A stretch of 64,000 bases of DNA from an uncultured Angelakisella sp. (GTDB taxonomy: Bacteria > Bacillota > Clostridia > Oscillospirales > Ruminococcaceae). Shown here one piece after another: positions 6,600-14,103 of the stretch (position 1 is the first letter of the stretch; every line of letters starts with the position of its first letter). The stretch is from NCBI GenBank assembly GCA_910585525.1, contig CAJUFR010000006.1, positions 6,834 through 70,833 on the forward strand, read 5' to 3'. Made by a program: the position numbers and the translations under genes. The notes beneath the pieces were generated by a model. That model had not been told where the DNA came from, made no database searches, and saw nothing but the letters and a program-made list of their open reading frames with translations.

Positions 6600-8430
6600 A
6601 GCAAGCACCTCCCAGCAATCGGTTGGCCCCGCAGCCGGAGCAGCGGCGGCGGCAGTTTTCGGTGGTGGTGTCCGCCCAGGCCCTTTTGTCCTCCCGGATG
6701 AGGAAATCCTTGGCAAGACCGTAGTCCAGGTGGTCCCAGGGCAGCACCTCGCCGTAGTCCCGGCGGCGGCAGGCGTAGAAATCGGCGGAAAGCCCCGCCT
6801 GGGCCAGGGCGTCGTCCCATCGCTCCACCGAGAAGTGCTGGTCCCAGCCCTCCAGGTTGCCCCCGGCCCGCCACACCGCCTCCACCACCCGGTCCAGGCG
6901 GCGGTCCCCACGGGCCAGCACCGCCTCCACCCGGCTGGTGGCGGCGTCGTGGTAGTTGATCCGTATCTTTTTGCTGCTCACCTTTTCCAGCAGCCGCTTC
7001 TGCTTCTCCCGGAACTGCTCCAGGCTGTCCTGGGGCTCGAACTGGAAGGGGGTATGGGGCTTGGGGACGAAGCAGGCCACGCTGATGGTCACCTGCACCC
7101 CCCGGCCCTTGGGCTTGTCCGGCATGCGGTAGTAGAGGTCCACCACCTTCTGGGCCAGTTCCAGCATGGCGTCTATGTCCTCCGGGGTCTCGGTGGGCAG
7201 GCCCATCATAAAGTACAGCTTCATGGAGGTGCAGCCCCCGGCAAAGGCGGTGCGGGCGGTGGCCAGCACCTCCTCCTCGGTGACGTTTTTGTTGATGGCG
7301 TCCCGGAGCCGCTGGCTCCCCGCCTCCGGGGCGAAGGTAAGGCCGCTTCTGCGGACCTTCTGCACCAGTTCCAGCAGCCGGGGGGAGAAGTTGTCCACCC
7401 GCAGGGAGGGCAGGGCGATGTTCACCTTCTTCTCCCCGGTCCAGGGGAGCATCGCCTCCATCAGCGGCTCCAGGCGGCTGTGGTCGCTGGTGGAAAGGGA
7501 GGTGAGGGACACCTCCTCGTACCCGGTGGCGGCGCAGAGGGTCCGGGCCTGCCGGTCCAGCACCTCCGGGTCCTTCTCCCGGAAGGGGCGGTAGATGTAC
7601 CCCGCCTGGCAGAAGCGGCAGCCCCGGATGCAGCCCCGGAGCACCTCCACCATGGCCCGGTCGTGGACCGCCTCGGTAAAGGGCACCACAAAGTCATCGG
7701 GGAAGAACATGGCGGACAGGTCCTTCACGATCCGCTTCTGCACCCTGGCCGGAGCCCCCTCCCGGGGGGTCACCGCCTGGATGACGCCGTCCTCCCGGTA
7801 GGTCACGTCGTAGAGGGAGGGGACATAGATGCCGGGGATCCGGGCGGCCTGGCGGAGGAACTGGCTTTTGGAAAGGCCCTCCCGTTTGGCCTGGCGGAGG
7901 AGGTCCAGCATCTCCAGCATCAGCTCCTCCCCCTCCCCCAGCTGGAAGAGGTCGAAGAAGCCGGCCACCGGCTCCGGGGCGCAGGCGCAGGGGCCGCCGC
8001 CGATGACCAGGGGCCAGTCCTCCCCCCGGTCCTCCGCCCGGACAGGGAGCCCCGCCAGGTCCAGCATATTCAAAACGGTGGTGTAGCACATCTCGTACTG
8101 GAGGGTGAAACCGATGACGTCGAACTCCCGGATGGGGTCGAAGCTCTCCAGGCCGTAGAGGGGGATGTTCTCCCGGCGCATGATCTCCTCAAAGTCGCTG
8201 TCCGGGGCAAAGACCCGCTCGCACCACATCCCCTCCCGGGCGTTGATGAGGGAGTAAAGTATCTTCATCCCCAGGTGGGACATCCCCACCTCGTAAAGAT
8301 CGGGGAAGCAGAAGGCGAACCGCAGGTCCACTTCCCCCCGGTCCTTCTGGACGCTGCCGGGTTCCCCGCCGCAGTAGCGGGCGGGCTTCTGGACCTTCAG
8401 CAGCTGCCGGTCGATATTCGCTGGTATCAT
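6574..8430 (-). CDS. B12-binding-domain radical SAM protein, TIGR03960 family
   Basis: A 618-residue radical SAM protein. The N-terminal part (to about residue 220) looks like the cobalamin-binding-type fold (FAFCFPDLYEVGMSHLGMK; VIGFTLQYE; VIGGGPCACAPEPVA). The radical SAM cluster motif follows as CIRGCRFCQAG (CxxxCxxC), then TFAPEAGSQRLRDAINK. The tail carries a Cys set (CRRRCSGCG). The ATG at 8428 has an AGGAGG about 6 bases upstream. It overlaps DUF2344, with which it presumably acts. The substrate is not known for the family; an RNA or ribosome-linked role has been guessed from gene context elsewhere. Confidence 0.87.
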   Translation of the reverse strand: MIPANIDRQLLKVQKPARYCGGEPGSVQKDRGEVDLRFAFCFPDLYEVGMSHLGMKILYSLINAREGMWCERVFAPDSDFEEIMRRENIPLYGLESFDPIREFDVIGFTLQYEMCYTTVLNMLDLAGLPVRAEDRGEDWPLVIGGGPCACAPEPVAGFFDLFQLGEGEELMLEMLDLLRQAKREGLSKSQFLRQAARIPGIYVPSLYDVTYREDGVIQAVTPREGAPARVQKRIVKDLSAMFFPDDFVVPFTEAVHDRAMVEVLRGCIRGCRFCQAGYIYRPFREKDPEVLDRQARTLCAATGYEEVSLTSLSTSDHSRLEPLMEAMLPWTGEKKVNIALPSLRVDNFSPRLLELVQKVRRSGLTFAPEAGSQRLRDAINKNVTEEEVLATARTAFAGGCTSMKLYFMMGLPTETPEDIDAMLELAQKVVDLYYRMPDKPKGRGVQVTISVACFVPKPHTPFQFEPQDSLEQFREKQKRLLEKVSSKKIRINYHDAATSRVEAVLARGDRRLDRVVEAVWRAGGNLEGWDQHFSVERWDDALAQAGLSADFYACRRRDYGEVLPWDHLDYGLAKDFLIREDKRAWADTTTENCRRRCSGCGANRLLGGACFEADTGVL

Positions 8431-8479
8431 ACCATACCTCCTGGTAAGTTGGTGTGGGGGACGGGGCGGAGGGAGAACA

Positions 8480-8506
8480 GCAACCCCTGGCAAAGCCGGG
8501 GGTTGC
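8480..8506 (-). terminator. Hairpin between the NagA-like gene and the radical SAM gene
   Basis: An 8-bp stem GCAACCCC / GGGGTTGC around a GC-rich loop just after the NagA-like stop. There is no long U run, so it is a weak or Rho-assisted terminator at best. Confidence 0.45.
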
Positions 8507-8520
8507 CTATTCCAACTCAT

Positions 8521-9684
8521 TTAGCCCGCCGCGTCATACACGATGTTCCCCTGGCAGATGGTGAGCCGCACCCGGTTGGCCTTGTCCAGGAACACCATAT
8601 CGGCGTCCTTGCCCACCTCCAGGCTGCCCTTGCGGTGGGCAAGGCCCAGCATCCGGGCCGGTGTCTCGGAGAACAGGGGCAGGCACTGGGCGAAGGTGAG
8701 GCCGCTGGCCTCGGCCAGCTGCAGCAGGCCGTTTTCCGCCGTGCAGACGCTGCCCGCCCAGCAGCCGTCCTCCAGGAAGGCCAGGACCCCGTCCCGCAGG
8801 GCGGCGCTGCGGCCCCCGATCTGGTACAGTCCCTCCGGCTGGCCGGCCGGGGCGGTGCAGCCGGTGACGGCGGCGGTGCGGGCCATCCCCTTGGCGCGCA
8901 GCAGCAGCCGCAGCAGCGGCGGCGGGGTGCAGCTGCTGTCACAGAGCACCTCGCAAAAGACATCCTGCTCCAGGGCGGCGGCCACCAGCCCCGGCTCCTC
9001 CCGGCTCATGGGGGCGGTGTGGTGGAAGATGTGGGTGATGCCCACCGCCCCCGCCTGGATGCAGTCCATCACCTGCTGGTACCCGGCCCCGGTGTGGCCC
9101 AGGAACACCCGCACCCCCTCGCCGGTGAGGCGCTGGGTCAGCTGGGGGGCGCCGGGCAGTTCCGGGGAGATGGTGACCCGGGTGACGATGCCCCCGGAGG
9201 CGTCCTGGACCCGGCGGTAGAAGGAGTAGCTGGGCAGCCGCAGCCGCTCCTCCGGGATCTCGTCCCCTTGCCAGCCCGGGGCGAGGAAGGGGCCCTCCAG
9301 GTGGATGCCGGCGATCTGGGGGCAGTTCATCTGCTTTTTGGCGCTGCCGATGGCGGCGGCGGCCTCCAGGGTATCCTCCTCGCTGCCGCCGCCGATGGCG
9401 GGCAGGAAGGAGGTGACCCCGTGGGCGGCGCAGAAGTCCCGCAGCACCCGGACCTCCCGGGCCTCGGTAACGGTGTCGAAGGAAAGGCCCATGGCCCCGT
9501 GGAAGTGGGCGTCGATCAGGCCCGGGATAGCCAGCATCCCGTGGCCGTCGATGACCCTGCCGTAGGCGTCCCCCGGGGGCAGGATGCCCTGGACCCGCCC
9601 CTCGCTGATGCGCAGGTTGCAGCCCCGGACCTTGCCCTCCAGCACAGCCCGGACGTTGATGATGGTGGTGATGATACCCGCCAT
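8521..9684 (-). CDS. N-acetylglucosamine-6-phosphate deacetylase-like amidohydrolase with altered active site
   Basis: A 387-residue protein of the NagA branch of the amidohydrolases. It keeps the HxH of the barrel (H60, H62 in DAHFHGA), the metal Glu (HLEGP, E130) and two metal His (FLGHTGA H197; THIFHH H218). However, the catalytic Asp of the usual VTDA motif is Gly (VTGC, G275), and the substrate-binding His of the usual ADGxH is gone (CDSSC, 248-252). True NagA deacetylates GlcNAc-6-P; this copy looks unable to do so by the standard mechanism. The start is an ATG at 9682 after AAAGGGGAA. It is divergent from the sugar-epimerase-like gene, and no nagB is nearby. Confidence 0.75.
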   Translation of the reverse strand: MAGIITTIINVRAVLEGKVRGCNLRISEGRVQGILPPGDAYGRVIDGHGMLAIPGLIDAHFHGAMGLSFDTVTEAREVRVLRDFCAAHGVTSFLPAIGGGSEEDTLEAAAAIGSAKKQMNCPQIAGIHLEGPFLAPGWQGDEIPEERLRLPSYSFYRRVQDASGGIVTRVTISPELPGAPQLTQRLTGEGVRVFLGHTGAGYQQVMDCIQAGAVGITHIFHHTAPMSREEPGLVAAALEQDVFCEVLCDSSCTPPPLLRLLLRAKGMARTAAVTGCTAPAGQPEGLYQIGGRSAALRDGVLAFLEDGCWAGSVCTAENGLLQLAEASGLTFAQCLPLFSETPARMLGLAHRKGSLEVGKDADMVFLDKANRVRLTICQGNIVYDAAG

Positions 9685-9942
9685 AAGTTCCCCTTTCCCG
9701 AGGGTCTGGGCCCCCGGCTGAATGTAAATTTCCCGTAAAATTTCACCGTTTGGCCGTGATCCGGCCCTTTGGCAGTAGAAAAATCCCGGAAAAAAGTATA
9801 AGATAGATGCCATGATAACAGGTGACCTATTTATTATACACCTTAAAAAGGAAAGTGCAAGGAAGAAGGACGAAAAGAGAGCCTTTTTTGGAGAACGCGG
9901 CCCATCCGGGGGGTGATGGCCGGGAAAGGACGGTGCGCCTCG
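9685..9942. other. Divergent intergenic region
   Basis: It holds the promoter of the NagA-like gene and the leaders of both divergent genes. No ORF or stable RNA stands out. A rightward promoter for the epimerase-like gene is not clear. Confidence 0.4.
9833..9860 (-). promoter_or_regulatory. Promoter of the NagA-like gene
   Basis: Minus-strand TTGCAC, 16-base spacer, TATAAT. It implies a 5' leader of about 140 bases. Confidence 0.6.
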
Positions 9943-10824
9943 ATGATGCTTTCGATGGAAAACAACCGGTTCCGGGTGGACGTGGAGATGGTGGGGGCGG
10001 AACTCATCTCCATCCTGGACAAGGCCAACCGGCGGGAATACCTGTGGCAGGGGGACCCGGCGGTGTGGGCCCACCGGGCGCCGGTGCTGTTCCCCGCCTG
10101 CGGCCCCCTGGAGGGCGGCGCCCTTTCCACCCAGGGGCGGTCCTACCCCATGGAGCCCGGCGGCTTCGCCATGCGGCTGCGGCACAAGCTGGTCTGCCAG
10201 GATAACGGCCTCATCTGTATGCGGCTGGAGAGCACCCCGGAGACCGAGGCCCTTTACCCCTACCGCTTCGCTGTCAAAACCACCTACGCCCTGAAGGAGA
10301 ACCGTGTCTCCAGCCGGATGAAGGTGCTGAACTACGGCAAACGGACCATGTACTTCCGGTGCGGCTTCCTCACCGCCTTCCAGTGCCCCTTTGTCCCGGG
10401 GACCACGGCGGAAGACTATGCGGTGCGGCTGGAGCAGCCGGAGGCGCTGACCCTGCTGGAGCGCCGGGAGGACGGGCTCCTCACCCGCCAGACCCGGATG
10501 TGGGAGCCGGAGCGGGGGGTCATCCCCCTGCGCTCCGGGGCGCTGGACGGGGGGCTGCTGCTGAAGGAGCCCACCAGCCAGTACCTGCAATACAGCTGCG
10601 GCTCCACCGGGGAATACGTGCGGGTCTACCTGCGGGGGGCGCCCTACGCCTACCTGCGGACCGCCCCGGCCCAGGAGCGGCAGATGCTCTGCGTCGGCAG
10701 TTGCCACGGCACCCCGGACTTCGCCGGGGCCGCTGCCCCCTGGGAACAGCGAGAGAACGTCATCGCCTTGGGGTCGATGGAGGAATACTATGCCCACCAG
10801 ACCATCGAGATCGGGACAGTGTGA
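9943..10824 (+). CDS. Aldose 1-epimerase (LacX-like) family protein lacking the catalytic residues
   Basis: A galactose-mutarotase-fold protein of about 293 residues. GAELISI, EYLWQGDPAVWAHRAPVLFP and the overall length match the LacX/YihR branch. The three conserved catalytic sites are all changed: the usual HGFAR is GGFAM (73-77), the usual GGHPGF is CGFLTAF (140-146), and the usual CIEPWWG is CVGSCHG (250-256). The protein may therefore bind rather than convert sugars. The ATG at 9943 is favoured by AAGGACGG 9 bases upstream; GTG/ATG at 9913/9916 are possible. It is divergent from the NagA-like gene. Confidence 0.72.
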   Translation: MMLSMENNRFRVDVEMVGAELISILDKANRREYLWQGDPAVWAHRAPVLFPACGPLEGGALSTQGRSYPMEPGGFAMRLRHKLVCQDNGLICMRLESTPETEALYPYRFAVKTTYALKENRVSSRMKVLNYGKRTMYFRCGFLTAFQCPFVPGTTAEDYAVRLEQPEALTLLERREDGLLTRQTRMWEPERGVIPLRSGALDGGLLLKEPTSQYLQYSCGSTGEYVRVYLRGAPYAYLRTAPAQERQMLCVGSCHGTPDFAGAAAPWEQRENVIALGSMEEYYAHQTIEIGTV

Positions 10825-10838
10825 CAAACATACAATAA

Positions 10839-10888
10839 AAAGCCCCCCGCCCGGGAAAGCCGTTTCGGCCGTCCCGGCGGGGGGCTTT
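10839..10888. terminator. Bidirectional terminator
   Basis: A long GC stem (AAAGCCCCCCGCC / GGCGGGGGGCTTT) with A and T runs on either side. It serves the converging epimerase-like and receiver-synthetase genes. Confidence 0.85.
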
Positions 10889-10894
10889 CAGGTC

Positions 10895-11977
10895 CTAAAA
10901 CGGGATCTCCCGGTTTTGGTAGATCTGGTCCCGTATCTGCTGCATCTGGTAGTCCAGCGTCTCGATGGAATCGGCGCAGGCCTTTAACTGGCGGCTGATC
11001 TCGGTGGCGTGGGCCACGTCCCGCTTGTACTTTAGCTTGTGCTCCAGGCTGGCCCAGAAGTCCATGGCGATGGTGCGGAACTGCACCTCCACCTTCATCT
11101 GCTTCTTCTCCCGGGAGAGGAAGATGGGCACCTCCAGGATCAGGTGGAGGCTGCGGTAGCCGTTGGGCTTGGGGTTTTTGATATAGTCCTTCTCCCGCAC
11201 CAGGGTGATGTCGTCCTGCATGGTGATCAGTTCCGCCAGGCGGTAGATGTCGTCGGGGAAGGAGCAGATGACCCGCAGACCCGCCACGTCGGCAAGGTTC
11301 TCCTGGATGCTCTCCACCGTGATGGGCAGCCCCCGGCGGCCCAGCTTCTCGTAGATGCTGCTGATGGACTTGAGGCGGCTTTTGATGGATTCGAAGGGGT
11401 TGCGCTTGTAGGCCTGGGAAAACTCGGTGTTCAGCACCTTCAGCCGGGTCTCCATCTCCATGATGGCCGCCTCGTATTCCATCATCAGGCGGTTGAAGGA
11501 CTCGGACGCCTTCAGCTGCTCCGCCTGTATCTGGATGATCTGCTTCTGCTTTTTCAGCGCCTCCGCCTGCTCCTCCACCGTCTGCTCCAGGTGCCGCTTG
11601 TAGGCGAAGAGGGTGATGGAGTTCTTCACCCGGTTTTTGACGATGGAACTCTCAAAGGGCTTGTGGATGAAGTCGGAGACCCCCAGCTGGAAGCACCGCG
11701 TCTCCACGTCGGGGGAGTATTCGCCGCTGATGATGAGCACCGGTATCTTGGGCAGCCAGCCCCGGCGGCCCATCTCCTCCAGCACGGCGAAGCCGTCCAT
11801 CCGGGGCATGTTCAGGTCCAGCAGCAGCGCCGCCGTGTTCCGGGCGTCGGCGTCCAGCTTCTCCAGGGCCTGGGCGCCGTCCTCCGCCGTGTCCACCAGG
11901 TACTCCTCCGCCAGAACATCGTGGAGCAGCTCTCGGTTCAACTCCGCGTCATCCACCACCAATATCTTCTGCAACAT
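10895..11977 (-). CDS. Response-regulator receiver fused to a RelA/SpoT-type (p)ppGpp synthetase
   Basis: A 360-residue fusion. Residues 1-120 are a complete receiver domain: acidic pair D9-D10, phospho-acceptor D54 (ALLLDLNMPRMDG), S84 and K106 (FIHKPF). Residues 125-190 form a Glu/Lys/Gln-rich coiled coil. Residues 195-320 are a small-alarmone-synthetase domain with KSRLKS, ADVAGLR, YIKNPKPNGYRSLH, VEVQFRT and WASLEHKLKYK, that is, every substrate and metal motif of active synthetases. No HD hydrolase domain is present. The likely reaction is pyrophosphate transfer from ATP to GTP/GDP, gated by phosphorylation of the receiver. The ATG at 11975 was chosen because the receiver starts there. 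No histidine kinase is encoded nearby. Confidence 0.88.
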   Translation of the reverse strand: MLQKILVVDDAELNRELLHDVLAEEYLVDTAEDGAQALEKLDADARNTAALLLDLNMPRMDGFAVLEEMGRRGWLPKIPVLIISGEYSPDVETRCFQLGVSDFIHKPFESSIVKNRVKNSITLFAYKRHLEQTVEEQAEALKKQKQIIQIQAEQLKASESFNRLMMEYEAAIMEMETRLKVLNTEFSQAYKRNPFESIKSRLKSISSIYEKLGRRGLPITVESIQENLADVAGLRVICSFPDDIYRLAELITMQDDITLVREKDYIKNPKPNGYRSLHLILEVPIFLSREKKQMKVEVQFRTIAMDFWASLEHKLKYKRDVAHATEISRQLKACADSIETLDYQMQQIRDQIYQNREIPF

Positions 11978-12038
11978 CGGTCCACCCCTTTTGATCCGCC
12001 GGGAAGCCATTGGGCCAGCATCCGCCATCGTTTGATTC

Positions 12039-12073
12039 GGAAGGGACGCCGCCGGGCCCGGGACGTCCCTTCC
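12039..12073 (-). promoter_or_regulatory. 5'-end hairpin of the receiver-synthetase mRNA
   Basis: A 10-bp stem GGAAGGGACG / CGTCCCTTCC at the predicted 5' end of the transcript. It may stabilise the mRNA or bind a regulator. Confidence 0.45.
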
Positions 12074-12078
12074 TGACT

Positions 12079-12108
12079 ATTGTAACACGATTCGACGGCC
12101 CCTGCCAA
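12079..12108 (-). promoter_or_regulatory. Promoter of the receiver-synthetase gene
   Basis: Minus-strand TTGGCA, 18-base spacer, TACAAT, with a TG extended -10 (TGTTACAAT). It predicts a start near 12072. Confidence 0.6.
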
Positions 12109-12125
12109 GTCCCTTGGGGGGAAAA

Positions 12126-12536
12126 TCACGCCGCCTTTTTGCGGATGTCCAGCAGGATGAGCACCAGGCTCACCCCCATCAGGATGTGGCCGATACCAGA
12201 GACACCGGAGAGAGAGGCGTCCATCCCCCGGCTGAGGGCGGTGCCCCACACCTGGGTAAGGCCCCGGGCCAGCAGCCCCAGGGCGGTGATGTTCAGCCCC
12301 GCCTGGTAGGTCACCACCGCCTTGGCGGCGCGGCTGCCGGAGAAGGAAAGGCTCTTTTCCGCCAGCATCAGCAGCAGGAAGAAGAACATCCCCAGCAGGA
12401 AGTAGTGGGTGTGCACCACCGAGAGGGTGGTCTTGCCGGTAAACTGCTGGAACTTGGTGAACTCCCGGTAGAACACCCCGCCGGCCATGGCCGCCAGGGC
12501 GTAGGCCAGGGCATAGTTGGCGTAACGCTTGGTCAT
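12126..12536 (-). CDS. DUF2871 family membrane protein
   Basis: A 136-residue integral membrane protein with four predicted helices. VVHTHYFLLGMFFFLLLMLAE with its HTHYF motif and GIGHILMGVSLVLIL are typical of DUF2871. The paired His in a membrane helix suggest metal or haem contact, but the function is unknown. The ATG at 12534 follows TAAGGAGG. It is the last gene of a tetR-membrane protein-DUF2871 operon, 33 bases after its neighbour. Confidence 0.8.
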   Translation of the reverse strand: MTKRYANYALAYALAAMAGGVFYREFTKFQQFTGKTTLSVVHTHYFLLGMFFFLLLMLAEKSLSFSGSRAAKAVVTYQAGLNITALGLLARGLTQVWGTALSRGMDASLSGVSGIGHILMGVSLVLILLDIRKKAA

Positions 12537-12569
12537 TTTCTTGTTCCTCCTTAAAGCCTATTTAGGCTC

Positions 12570-13238
12570 TTATCCTTTCTGTTCCCGCCGCCAAAGCCGG
12601 CGGCAGATGACGATGATCCAGACATAGGCCATGGTCTTTGGGATCATCAGCACCCCCACCGCCGGCAAAACGCCGCTGAACAGCACCACCGGCAGGTAGA
12701 ACCCGAAGGAGAGCCCCACCGCCAGGGGGATGTGCCGGAAGGTCCGGTCCCCGGTCTCCTTCCCCTTTTGGGCAAAGATGTAGATAATCAGCACCCCCAT
12801 CGCCGCAAAGGGCAGGTTGCGCAGCACCCCGAACAGCAGCGGCTGGCGGTAGGTGAGCCACTGGTTCTGGGGCAGCAGGCAAAGGGCGACACGCATCGCC
12901 GCCAGCCCCCAGACAGCCGCCGTCAGCACCCGCCGCTCCCCCGCCCGGTAGTAGTCCCGCCAGATGTAGTAGAGCAGCAGGTAAAAGACGGTCATGGTGA
13001 TGGAGGTGACGAACTTGCCAAACCCCAGGGCGGCGGCGTTGGCCTCCAGGCCGGTGGTCCAAAGGGCCCAGCACCGGGGCACCAGGTGGAAGGAATCCCC
13101 CGCCCCCAAAAGGAAGGTCATCCACCCCGCCTTTTTCACCAGGGGGCCTTCCCCCCGCAGGAGCATGGTCACCCCCGTGAGGATGGCAAAGCCCAGATAA
13201 AACACATCGAATATCGTTTCCGCGATGGCTTGCGGCAT
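12570..13238 (-). CDS. Multi-pass membrane protein of unknown function
   Basis: A 222-residue protein with about seven hydrophobic helices, for example AILTGVTMLLRG, FVTSITMTVFYLLLYYIW and PFAAMGVLIIYIFA, ending in a basic tail (RRLWRREQKG). The ATG at 13236 has AAGGGG 9 bases upstream; the TTG one codon earlier is less likely. It lies 17 bases after tetR and before DUF2871, so it is probably controlled by that repressor. The TetR-plus-membrane-proteins layout recalls small efflux or stress operons, but I cannot name a family. Confidence 0.7.
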   Translation of the reverse strand: MPQAIAETIFDVFYLGFAILTGVTMLLRGEGPLVKKAGWMTFLLGAGDSFHLVPRCWALWTTGLEANAAALGFGKFVTSITMTVFYLLLYYIWRDYYRAGERRVLTAAVWGLAAMRVALCLLPQNQWLTYRQPLLFGVLRNLPFAAMGVLIIYIFAQKGKETGDRTFRHIPLAVGLSFGFYLPVVLFSGVLPAVGVLMIPKTMAYVWIIVICRRLWRREQKG

Positions 13239-13255
13239 CAAAACAAACCCCTTTC

Positions 13256-13807
13256 CTATTTATATAGCATCCGTTCCGCCACCGCCACCAGCAGGGCGGG
13301 GGAATCCGCCCGTACCCGCAGCAGCGTCACCAGTTCCCGGGTCAGCAGGCCCGCCACCGCCTCCCGGGTCAGCACCGGGCTCCAGCTGTCCGGGGGTATC
13401 TCCCGGTCCTCCTCCAGCATCCCCAGGATGATGCCCGCCAGCTGCCGCTGGGCGGCGGCCATCCGGGCGGGGCCGGCGGCCCCCGACCCTCCCAGGTGGC
13501 CCATCAGCCGGCCGCCGGGGGCGTCCATCTGCCTGCGCAGCAGCCGGAACACCTCCCCCAGCCGGTCAGAGACCCGCCCCGGGGGGATGGCGGTCTCTAG
13601 TTCCCCCAGGGCCTCCCGCCAGCAGTCCTCGGTAAGGGCCAGCAGCAGTTCGTCCTTGCCGGAAAAATAATTGTAAACGGTGCCGGTGGCCACCCCCGCC
13701 CGGCGGGCGATATCCCGGATGTTGATGGCCTCCGGCCCCTGCTCTTCGGCCACCTCCCGGGCCAGTCCCAGCAGGGTGTCCCGCAGGGTGTCGTCCTTTT
13801 TCCTCAT
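13256..13807 (-). CDS. TetR/AcrR family repressor
   Basis: A 183-residue TetR protein. The N-terminal helix-turn-helix is plain (INIRDIARRAGVATGTVYNYFSGKDELLLAL), with a variable ligand/dimer domain after it. The ATG at 13805 follows GGAAGGGGAAGGG; an upstream TTG is not needed. It is the first gene of a three-gene operon whose promoter start region holds a perfect 20-bp palindrome, so autorepression is the obvious model. The inducer cannot be read from sequence; the operon partners are membrane proteins, so a lipophilic ligand is possible. Confidence 0.92.
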   Translation of the reverse strand: MRKKDDTLRDTLLGLAREVAEEQGPEAINIRDIARRAGVATGTVYNYFSGKDELLLALTEDCWREALGELETAIPPGRVSDRLGEVFRLLRRQMDAPGGRLMGHLGGSGAAGPARMAAAQRQLAGIILGMLEEDREIPPDSWSPVLTREAVAGLLTRELVTLLRVRADSPALLVAVAERMLYK

Positions 13808-13830
13808 CCCTTCCCCTTCCTTTTTCAAAT

Positions 13831-13850
13831 TAAATGAACATGTTCATTTA
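13831..13850. promoter_or_regulatory. TetR operator palindrome
   Basis: TAAATGAACA followed by its exact mirror, a perfect 20-bp dyad. It lies just after the predicted -10 and 24 bases before the tetR ATG, so it covers the transcription start. Confidence 0.8.
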
Positions 13851-13851
13851 T

Positions 13852-13880
13852 ATCCTATCAGCTTCCAGGCGGTTTGTCAA
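13852..13880 (-). promoter_or_regulatory. Promoter of the tetR operon
   Basis: Minus-strand TTGACA, 17-base spacer, TAGGAT, abutting the operator palindrome. Confidence 0.7.
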
Positions 13881-13984
13881 CCGCTTTGGGACAGCCTTGT
13901 TTCACTTGGCCGTGATACCAGCCAAAAATACCAATTCTATCTAATTTACCCTCCAAAATACGGACTAATTGACGAAAATGAGGA

Positions 13985-14013
13985 TTGACACCGCCGGAAA
14001 AGCACATTAAAAT
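13985..14013 (+). promoter_or_regulatory. Promoter of the BMP/nucleoside transporter operon
   Basis: TTGACA, 17-base spacer, TAAAAT. It is followed by an 85-base leader with a GGGCCC-TT-GGGCCC dyad before the ribosome site. Confidence 0.7.
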
Positions 14014-14103
14014 AGTTACAAGTACATAGAGTGCGGATACCCCGCCCTCCCGTGTACCAAAGACTGGGCCCTTGGGCCCGTAACGTGAAAGGGAGAAATC
14101 AAA

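Noticed and set aside
6460..9738. A rightward open frame of over 1000 codons across the radical SAM and NagA-like genes
   Set aside because: It is the antisense shadow of GC-rich coding sequence; the protein is Gly/Pro/His/Leu-rich without domains, and the opposite strand encodes clear enzymes.
9685..10827. An N-terminal extension of the NagA-like frame by about 380 codons
   Set aside because: The extension runs antisense to the epimerase-like gene and crosses the promoter; the family start is at 9684.
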